13,201 nt of DNA from Chloroflexota bacterium (lineage in GTDB: Bacteria; Chloroflexota; Dehalococcoidia; SM23-28-2; RBG-16-64-32), in the NCBI GenBank assembly GCA_005880075.1, contig VBJT01000075.1, positions 4,125 to 17,325 on the forward strand, in the 5' to 3' direction. Below are positions 6,757 through 12,060 of the stretch, piece by piece. The position numbers and the translations under genes are program-made. How positions within the stretch are numbered: position 1 is the stretch's first letter; each line of letters opens with the position of its first letter. The notes beneath the pieces are model-generated. The model did no database searches. It saw nothing but the letters and a program-made list of their open reading frames with translations, and was not told the origin of the DNA.

Positions 6757-7009
6757 ATGCTTGCGCTTTTCTGCCTTGTGACGATCGGTGCGGCGATCGT
6801 CTTTGGCCGCCTCTTCCACAATGGTTCCCGCGAGGCGCGTACGGCTCCTTCTGAGACGACTGTGATCCCAGAGGCGCCGATGAGACAGCGCCGGCGCAAG
6901 GCAACAACTGCGCCAGCCGCGAAGGCCACTCCGCCGGCTACGCAACGGTGGCGAAACGGTGTCGGGCGCGAAGTACTGCGGCGAGTGCGGCAACCGGCTG
7001 GCTTCCTAA
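6757..7009 (+). pseudogene. Frameshifted membrane-anchored zinc-ribbon protein remnant
   Basis: The ATG at 6757 opens a frame with one N-terminal membrane helix (LALFCLVTIGAAIVFGRLF) and a low-complexity Ala/Thr/Pro/Arg linker, a normal layout for small zinc-ribbon membrane proteins. In that frame no zinc ribbon follows. In the +1 frame, however, 6962-7009 reads SGAKYCGECGNRLAS and stops, a textbook second half of a zinc ribbon. In the same frame NGGETV stands just before it, where CxxCGE would be expected, so both Cys of the first knuckle are missing. The simplest reading is a gene of about 84 codons that has taken a frameshift near 6930-6950 and lost two cysteines. A sequencing error could explain the frameshift but not the cysteines. 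The next gene carries intact zinc ribbons. Confidence 0.55.
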
Positions 7010-7102
7010 GGATCCACAGCTCGCTCGACAGCACTGATTCTCGTCGATGGTCATCTAGAATCGGCAACTCGCCGCTGTAACTCCAGGCGCCCCAATGCGG
7101 TC

Positions 7103-7108
7103 TTTAAT
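7103..7108 (+). promoter_or_regulatory. -10-like hexamer TTTAAT before the RDD gene
   Basis: TTTAAT (one mismatch to TATAAT) ends 6 nt before the ATG at 7115, with no Shine-Dalgarno site between, consistent with a leaderless mRNA. Confidence 0.45.
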
Positions 7109-7114
7109 CCTGCA

Positions 7115-7858
7115 ATGAGTAGTGGATTTGCCACTGTCAGGTGCCTGCACTGCGGCTCTTACACGCAGGGCGGCCAGTTTTGCGCCGACTGCGTGGAGCG
7201 CCAGCGTAGCGAGGAGGAGGCGCGGGCCGAGCGCGTGGCGCAGAGCATCGCCGATCGCCCTGGATCGGCGTCGGGGTCTTCGCCTGCTGGGTCGCTGTGT
7301 CCCTCCTGCGGGAGGTTCGCCTCGCCGGACGCGAAGTTCTGCGGATATTGCCGCTTCTCCTTCCAAGGAATACCGGACGTCCAACGGGCAAGCACAGCCA
7401 CGGGTCAGCGCCTTATTGCGGGTCTCATTGACGGCTTCTTGATGGTCGTTCTGTTTACCGTAATGGCATTGGCTTTCGCCGACGTTGAGCAGGGCAGCGG
7501 GAACAACCAGACCGTGCGAGTTGGTCTCTGGAATGAGCAGTTTCTTCTCTACCTGGCAATCTTATACGGTTACTACGTTGTTCTCGAGATGCTATTCGGA
7601 GCGACAATCGGCAAATTGATATTAGGCCTTAGAGTTATAAAGGTGAGTGGAGCACCGTATGGCCTCGGAGCGGTTCTTATCCGTAATCTAATTCGGTTTG
7701 TCGACTCTTTCCCGTTTGGGCTTTACGTTGTTGGTCTGCTGTTCATCGCCGCGACAGAAAAGAAGCAGCGGCTCGGTGACATCGTCGCGGGCACGGCAGT
7801 GGTAAAGGCGTCGACCGCGAACGCGCGGCCTGGCCCGGGTATGTCTCCGTTCGTCTAG
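7115..7858 (+). CDS. RDD-family membrane protein with two N-terminal zinc ribbons
   Basis: A 247-aa protein in three parts. Zinc ribbon 1 uses C10, C13, C23 and C26. A charged helix (about 28-46) and a Ser/Gly linker lead to zinc ribbon 2 with C62, C65, C76 and C79. An RDD domain from about residue 96 to 232 follows: GQRLIAGLIDG with the signature Arg and Asp, membrane helices at about 103-121, 143-164 and 200-214, the GKLILGLRVI segment (166-175), the second Arg/Asp group RNLIRFVD (190-197) and the closing KKQRLGDIVAGTAVV (216-230). RDD proteins are poorly characterised inner-membrane proteins, some proposed as ion antiporters. The ribbons should be cytoplasmic and may bind metal or a partner. 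It converges with larC. Confidence 0.9.
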   Translation: MSSGFATVRCLHCGSYTQGGQFCADCVERQRSEEEARAERVAQSIADRPGSASGSSPAGSLCPSCGRFASPDAKFCGYCRFSFQGIPDVQRASTATGQRLIAGLIDGFLMVVLFTVMALAFADVEQGSGNNQTVRVGLWNEQFLLYLAILYGYYVVLEMLFGATIGKLILGLRVIKVSGAPYGLGAVLIRNLIRFVDSFPFGLYVVGLLFIAATEKKQRLGDIVAGTAVVKASTANARPGPGMSPFV

Positions 7859-7925
7859 GGGCGCACCGCAACCACGCCCGGTCGTCGCTTGGAACGACAT
7901 ATGGGGGGTCAAGCCCGCGCCCCTA
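7856..7925. repeat. 9-bp inverted repeat spanning both stop codons of convergent genes
   Basis: TAGGGGCGC (7856-7864) and GCGCCCCTA (7917-7925) are exact inverted copies. The outer TAG of each arm is the stop codon of the RDD gene and of larC. Inside, GTCGT (7881-7885) pairs with ACGAC (7894-7898). This could form a bidirectional terminator-like structure, though there is no T-tract. Confidence 0.5.
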
Positions 7926-9095
7926 CAGCCTAGTCTCGCCTTCCCCTTGCACGATCCGGTATACCTCTGCCAGAGGTAGTCCCGTGGCTTCCGCAAGCTT
8001 CTTGCACGCCTCGTACTCGGGGCCGATGGATGGCGGCTCGCCCGGGAGGCGCTTGATCTTAACGGCGGCCGGGCCCAGCGACGACTCAAACTCAATCACC
8101 TCACGTTCGGCTTCCCAGCGATGCGCCCGTTTGACGCGCACACCGAGGGTTGAGGTCTCTCGCAGGAGGAGCTTAGCGACCGCTTCCTCCTGGGCCTCAC
8201 TGCAGATGACCGAAAGCATTAGGCCGGGGCGGCCCTTTTTCATCTGGATGGGCGTGAACCAGACGTCCGCTGCGCCTGCTTCGAGCAGCTTATCGCGGGC
8301 GTAGGCGAGCATTTCGCCGGTCATATCGTCAATGTTGGTCTCGACAAGTACCATTTGACGCGCGCCACCAGCCATGCGCTCGCCGAGCCAGATGCGGAGC
8401 ACGTTCGGCCGCCCCTCGATATCTCGTGAACCGGCGCCGTAGCCGACACGATCGATGGTCATCGGCGGCCGCCCGAAACTCGCGATCATTGTTACGATTG
8501 CCGCGCCGGTGGGCGTGACGAGTTCGCCCCCTGCCCCGTCTGCGGACCGAAGAGGGACTTTCGCCCGTGAGAGCAGCTCGAGCGTCGCTGGAGCCGGCAC
8601 CGGCAGCTTGCCATGCGGCCCGTTGACGGCGCCGGTCCCCGCAGGAAGCGGAGATGCGAAGACTTTGTTCACGTCAAGGAGGCGCAGGCCGGCCAACGTC
8701 CCCATGACGTCGACGATGGCGTCGATAGCACCGACATCATGAAGGTGGACGGTCTCTACAGTCTCGCCATGGACCCGGGCTTCTGCCTCAGCTAGGCGGC
8801 GGAAGATCCGTGCGCCTGTCTCTCTGTCGTTATTAGGCAGGCCGGACGCGTCGATGATTTCTAATACTTCGCCGAGCATACGTGGGGCCAGCTCGCCAGC
8901 CACCTCGACGAGCGCCTGCGTGGCCGAAAGGCCAGCCCGCGTAGCCTTTTTCGCCGAGAGTGTATAGCCGTTGAGGGGCAGCTTGCGTAGCTCGCCGCTC
9001 AGATCCTCGACGGAAACGCCGCAATCGATGATGGCACCGAGGAGCATGTCCCCGCTAATGCCGGAGAAGCAGTCGAGATAAGCGAGACGGCTCAT
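7923..9095 (-). CDS. larC: Nickel-pincer cofactor biosynthesis protein LarC
   Basis: A 390-aa LarC. In the known pathway it is the CTP-dependent nickel insertase that places Ni into pyridinium-3,5-bisthiocarboxylic acid mononucleotide to give the nickel-pincer nucleotide of lactate racemase (LarA) and related racemases and epimerases. Family landmarks are YLDCFSGISGDM (6-17), HLHDVGAIDAIVDVMG (117-132), SDGAGGELVTPTGAA-type text (184-199, here with Ala at 185), VETNIDDMTGE (251-261) and VWFTPIQMKKGRPG (278-291). It is one uninterrupted frame, unlike Lactiplantibacillus plantarum, where larC is split and joined by frameshifting. The acidic/His region before residue 117 is short (HGETVETVHLH). 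It starts 12 bp after the larB stop and is probably co-transcribed; its ribosome site is weak. Confidence 0.93.
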   Translation of the reverse strand: MSRLAYLDCFSGISGDMLLGAIIDCGVSVEDLSGELRKLPLNGYTLSAKKATRAGLSATQALVEVAGELAPRMLGEVLEIIDASGLPNNDRETGARIFRRLAEAEARVHGETVETVHLHDVGAIDAIVDVMGTLAGLRLLDVNKVFASPLPAGTGAVNGPHGKLPVPAPATLELLSRAKVPLRSADGAGGELVTPTGAAIVTMIASFGRPPMTIDRVGYGAGSRDIEGRPNVLRIWLGERMAGGARQMVLVETNIDDMTGEMLAYARDKLLEAGAADVWFTPIQMKKGRPGLMLSVICSEAQEEAVAKLLLRETSTLGVRVKRAHRWEAEREVIEFESSLGPAAVKIKRLPGEPPSIGPEYEACKKLAEATGLPLAEVYRIVQGEGETRL

Positions 9096-9107
9096 CGTCG
9101 TCCGCTG

Positions 9108-9950
9108 TCAGCCCTCGGTTGTGCCCCACGACTGGCGGTTGATGACGGCGGCGAGGTAGCCGGCGCCGAAGCCGTTATCAATGTTGACCACCGCGACGCC
9201 GGCCGCGCAGGCGTTCAGCATGGCCAAGAGCGGCGCCAGGCCGCCGAAGCTCGCGCCGTAGCCGATCGACGTCGGTACCGCGATCACAGGCGCAGCGACG
9301 AGGCCGGCGACAACGCTCGGAAGGGCGCCTTCCATGCCCGCAACGACAACGAGGGCCTTTGCCGCTCGCAGCCGTTCGAGTTTGTCGAGAAGCCGGTGGA
9401 GGCCGGCGACGCCTACATCGAACATGCGGTCGACGGCGCTGCCCATCAGCTGCGCCGTAACTGCGGCTTCCTCCGCGACCGGGACGTCGGATGTGCCGGC
9501 GCAGCAGACGGCGACGCCCGGCCGGCGCGGCTCCTTGCTTCGGTCCAGCGTTACCGCCCGAGCCGGGGCATGATACACGGCGTCCGGAAGGCGCTCCTTG
9601 ACCGCGCGATACATCTCGATGTCCGCGCGGGTGACGAGCAGCCGGTCGCTACTCGCCACGAGCCTCTCGGCGATGGTTGCCGCCTGCTCGGGCGTCTTAC
9701 CCTGGCCGAGAACGACTTCTGGGAAGCCTTTGCGTAACGCACGATGGTGGTCCAGCGATGCGAAGCCCAGGTCCTCATAGGGAAGATGTCGCAGGCGCTC
9801 GAGCGCGTCATCAACCGGCAGATAGCCGTCGCGGATGGCCTGCAGTAGCTCCTTGAGTCGCGTCTCGTCGATCGGTGAACTCCTTGCCGGCGCACCGGCG
9901 CTTTCTAATCCTATACGAGAGCCGTTACCGCGAGAAGTAGAGCGCAACAA
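9108..9950 (-). CDS. larB: Nickel-pincer cofactor biosynthesis protein LarB
   Basis: LarB carboxylates the pyridinium ring of nicotinic acid adenine dinucleotide and cleaves its phosphoanhydride bond, the first step to the nickel-pincer nucleotide. Numbering is from the TTG at 9950. RLKELLQAIRDGYLPVDDAL (31-50), ERLRHLPYEDLGFASLDHHR (51-70), the PurE-like core VAVCCAGTSDVPVAEEAA (146-163), VAGMEGALPSVVAGL (203-217), PTSIGYGASFGG (226-237) and the C-terminal LNACAAGVAVVNIDNGFGAG (245-264) are all typical. C248 matches the Cys that bonds the substrate, and E207 is in the conserved GMEGALPSV. The start is uncertain: TTG at 9950 or 9947 adds about 26 residues unlike LarB and lacks a ribosome site. 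AAGGAG (9880-9885) sits 7 nt before an in-frame ATC at 9872, exactly where LarB proteins normally begin. Confidence 0.93.
   Translation of the reverse strand: MLRSTSRGNGSRIGLESAGAPARSSPIDETRLKELLQAIRDGYLPVDDALERLRHLPYEDLGFASLDHHRALRKGFPEVVLGQGKTPEQAATIAERLVASSDRLLVTRADIEMYRAVKERLPDAVYHAPARAVTLDRSKEPRRPGVAVCCAGTSDVPVAEEAAVTAQLMGSAVDRMFDVGVAGLHRLLDKLERLRAAKALVVVAGMEGALPSVVAGLVAAPVIAVPTSIGYGASFGGLAPLLAMLNACAAGVAVVNIDNGFGAGYLAAVINRQSWGTTEG
9880..9885 (-). promoter_or_regulatory. Strong Shine-Dalgarno pointing at an ATC codon in larB
   Basis: Minus-strand AAGGAG, 7 nt before the in-frame ATC at 9872-9870. This is the only good ribosome site near the larB 5' end. The protein would then begin (M)DETRLKELLQ, as in typical LarB, so either ATC is the start codon or an ATG has mutated here. 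Confidence 0.5.
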
Positions 9951-10172
9951 AAGTGCCCGCGATCACCGGTACACAACAAATCCGCAAAGCCGATGAGGAT
10001 AAATTCCGACAGAGTTACACACGAGTTCGAAAAGACATCACGATTGCGGCGGCGATCGAATCGATAGAGAGCAACATCGCGCCAAGTGCGCGACGGCGGC
10101 GCGAGGAAAGTTGGTCCCATCCACCGGCGAGCATTCGATTTGCCTGTCTCCCGCCGCGTCTATGATGGTGGA
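9951..10172. other. Divergent intergenic region between larB and the PAP2 gene
   Basis: It holds the PAP2 -10 box near its right end and a small palindrome, ATCGA-a-TCGAT (10055-10065). No clear larB promoter with both boxes was found, and no coding frame here looks real. Confidence 0.5.
10161..10166 (+). promoter_or_regulatory. -10 box TATGAT before the PAP2 GTG start
   Basis: TATGAT ends 6 nt before the GTG at 10173, as in leaderless genes. A possible -35, TTGCCT (10140-10145), has a short 15-bp spacer. Confidence 0.5.
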
Positions 10173-10862
10173 GTGAGCATACGGCCGCTTGTCTTGATCG
10201 CCTGGGCTGCGGCGCTGGCCGGTTTTGTGATGCTTAGCGTCCTCGCCGCATTCAATGATACGTTCCCGGGTGACTTGTGGTTGGCGCACCGCATGCAGAA
10301 CATTGACTTTACGGGCTTCGGCCGGGCTCTCGATTCGGCGGCAGGCTCCTCGGACCTGCCAGAGGTCATCCCTATATGCGGCGTGGCTGTTGCCGCGTTG
10401 TTCCTTGCTCGAGATATGGCAGGAGCGCTCATCCTGCCGATCACGGTGGCGGCGCGCGTCTTGATCACGTGGGTGCTCAAAGAGCTGATCGAGCGGCCCC
10501 GGCCATCCGCAGCCCTCGTTCATTTCGAGGACCAGCCTTCTACATTCTCGTTCCCGAGCGGGCATGCGACGGCCGCTTTCGTGCTCTACGGCCTCATCTT
10601 CTATTTCGCAGCGCTCCACATCCGCGATATGAGACTGCGCTTGCCGCTGCAGGCAGCATGCGTGGCGATCACCGTGCTGACCGGCATTCAGCGAATATAC
10701 GTTGGGCACCACTGGCCGAGCGACGTGCTCGGTGGCTACTACGCCGGCGCTCTGATCGTCGGGGCCGTCGTCGCCGTACACCAGTTTGCGCGCCGCTGCA
10801 CGAGTAGCCAGCCGCGCGACGGTTCGTTTACACGTGCTACCGCGGCAATTGACCCAAAATGA
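10173..10862 (+). CDS. PAP2-superfamily membrane phosphatase
   Basis: A 229-aa phosphatase of the phosphatidic acid phosphatase type 2 family. The three active-site motifs are complete: KELIERPRP (K103, R110, P111), FPSGH (PSGH at 128-131) and R174-x5-H180-x3-D184 in RIYVGHHWPSD. The usual Ser before that Arg is Gln173. About six membrane helices fit, with the active site facing outward. The family removes phosphate from lipid phosphates, including undecaprenyl pyrophosphate; the substrate is not determined. The frame is open back to 10086, but the GTG at 10173 is preferred because TATGAT lies 6 nt upstream and the hydrophobic N-terminus starts there. The earlier part would be a hydrophilic Arg-rich extension not seen in the family. 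The stop overlaps the next gene by ATGA. Confidence 0.9.
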   Translation: MSIRPLVLIAWAAALAGFVMLSVLAAFNDTFPGDLWLAHRMQNIDFTGFGRALDSAAGSSDLPEVIPICGVAVAALFLARDMAGALILPITVAARVLITWVLKELIERPRPSAALVHFEDQPSTFSFPSGHATAAFVLYGLIFYFAALHIRDMRLRLPLQAACVAITVLTGIQRIYVGHHWPSDVLGGYYAGALIVGAVVAVHQFARRCTSSQPRDGSFTRATAAIDPK

Positions 10863-11377
10863 ACTGGCTTGACTTCGCAATTATCTTCGTAATCATCGGC
10901 TTCGTAGCCGCCGCCTACGCGGCAGGCCTGATACGCGAGGCGGTCACCCTGGTGGCGGCGATCCTCGGGATAGTAATCGCAGGTCTGCTGTACGACGATC
11001 TAGCCGCGGACATCCTGGTGTTTATGGATGATGAGGATGCGGCGCAGGCCGTCTCTTTCCTCATACTGGTAGGCGCCGTCTATCTATTCGGGCAGATCGT
11101 CGCTTTGCTGCTTACCCGGACGGCTTCGCTCCTGATGCTCGGCTGGGCGGACCGCGCCGGCGGCGCCGTCTTCGGATTTCTTAAGGGGCTGATCGTTGTT
11201 CAAGCGCTTTTAATTGTGTTCGCGGCGTATCCGAGCCTTGGCCTGGATGATGCCGTGGCGGGCTCTGAACTCGCACCTTACTTCGTGGATGATGCCGATG
11301 TCTTGTTGCATGTGCTGCCCGACAATTTTGACGCCCGGATCGAGCGCTTCCTGACATCCCAGCCTCCACCCGGCTAG
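10859..11377 (+). CDS. CvpA-family inner-membrane protein
   Basis: A 172-aa protein with four membrane segments at about 5-24, 28-47, 63-87 and 103-123 and an acidic C-terminal tail ending in prolines. MNWLDFAII at the start, GLIREAVTLVA after the first helix and the WADRAGGAVFGFLKGLIVV block (96-114) are the CvpA/colicin V production family pattern. In Escherichia coli CvpA is needed for colicin V production and envelope homeostasis; the molecular role is unclear. Its ATG overlaps the TGA of the PAP2 gene (ATGA), so the two are translationally coupled and probably both act in envelope maintenance (inference). A canonical ribosome site is absent, in line with coupling. Confidence 0.88.
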   Translation: MNWLDFAIIFVIIGFVAAAYAAGLIREAVTLVAAILGIVIAGLLYDDLAADILVFMDDEDAAQAVSFLILVGAVYLFGQIVALLLTRTASLLMLGWADRAGGAVFGFLKGLIVVQALLIVFAAYPSLGLDDAVAGSELAPYFVDDADVLLHVLPDNFDARIERFLTSQPPPG

Positions 11378-11427
11378 GCGCTCTGGGGACACGTGAAGTG
11401 TTTTTCAACGCATTCAATATGGTAGGA

Positions 11428-11457
11428 TTGCGGGGTTTATTGAGCGTCTGCTACTAT
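11428..11457 (+). promoter_or_regulatory. Candidate promoter of the HNH gene
   Basis: TTGCGG (11428-11433), 18-bp spacer, TACTAT (11452-11457). It would give a leader of about 15 nt to the TTG start, including GGTGG (11464-11468) as a weak ribosome site. Confidence 0.4.
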
Positions 11458-11477
11458 GGCGGCGGTGGTGACTGAAG

Positions 11478-11951
11478 TTGGGGCCAGCCTTACCAGTATT
11501 AGTACTAAACCAGAATTACGAGCCGCTGAACGTGTGCAACGTCCGGCGGGCTTTTGTATTGGTGGACCGCGGCAAGGCCGAGATCATTGAGAACGGGCGT
11601 GGGTATCTGCACAGTCCAACCGCCGTATTCGAGATCCCGTCCGTAATCCGGCTGATCTACCTCATCCGCAGACCCCGGTACTGCGGAAAGCAGACGCGAG
11701 ACCTGACGCTGGACCACGTGCTGCCCCGGCATCGCGGGGGTGGCCACGATTGGGAGAACGTCGTGGCAGCCTGCAAGCCGTGCAACCACCACAAGGCCGG
11801 ACGCACACCGCAGGAAGCGCATATGCACCTGCACAAGGACCCGTACCAGCCGACGTACAGCTATCTGCGAAGCTTCTATCCGTACCTCGAGTCCCAGGAG
11901 GGCTGGCGGAAGTTCATCCCGGGGACAGACGGGGACTTCGGCTTCGCCTAG
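11478..11951 (+). CDS. HNH endonuclease-family protein with an internal deletion
   Basis: A 157-aa protein of the small stand-alone HNH family whose members begin VLVLNQNYEPLNVC and regulate or cut nucleic acid in unknown contexts. Visible are PVLVLNQNYEPLNVCNVRRA (6-25), IPSVIRLIYLIRRPR (53-67) and the HNH core LTLDHVLPRHRGG (76-88), ENVVAACKPCNHHKAGRTPQEA (93-114) with D79, H80, N94, C99, C102 and N103. Relatives carry about 20 residues between RRP and CG that end in an aromatic-T-C-Q-Y, supplying the first Cys of a CxxC zinc knuckle. Here RRPR runs straight into YCGKQ, so only C69 of that pair remains. The start is TTG at 11478, since an in-frame stop lies just upstream at 11469-11471. The protein may fold poorly or be inactive. 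Confidence 0.85.
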   Translation: MGPALPVLVLNQNYEPLNVCNVRRAFVLVDRGKAEIIENGRGYLHSPTAVFEIPSVIRLIYLIRRPRYCGKQTRDLTLDHVLPRHRGGGHDWENVVAACKPCNHHKAGRTPQEAHMHLHKDPYQPTYSYLRSFYPYLESQEGWRKFIPGTDGDFGFA

Positions 11952-11992
11952 CCGGCGCGCTCACTGCCTGCTGGGGCGAGCACAGCCGTGCA

Positions 11993-12020
11993 GCAGCGAG
12001 TGTCCGAATCGCAGTTTTTT
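11993..12020 (+). terminator. Weak terminator candidate after the HNH gene
   Basis: GCGA and TCGC form a short stem two bases before a run of six T (12015-12020), and a CTGCTG/CAGCAG inverted repeat (11968-11973, 11991-11996) precedes it. The stem is short, so support is modest. Confidence 0.35.
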
Positions 12021-12060
12021 GAGTACCGATTGATCAGGCCCGGTCGTGCGTGCCTCGGCC

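Noticed and set aside
6193..7067. Long minus-strand frames opposite the HAD gene and its downstream region
   Set aside because: Low-complexity Arg/Ser/Pro composition; the plus strand carries intact HAD motifs.
11385..11405. ACAC-GTGAA-GTGT followed by five T, as a terminator after the CvpA gene
   Set aside because: The stem is only 4 bp, too weak to call.
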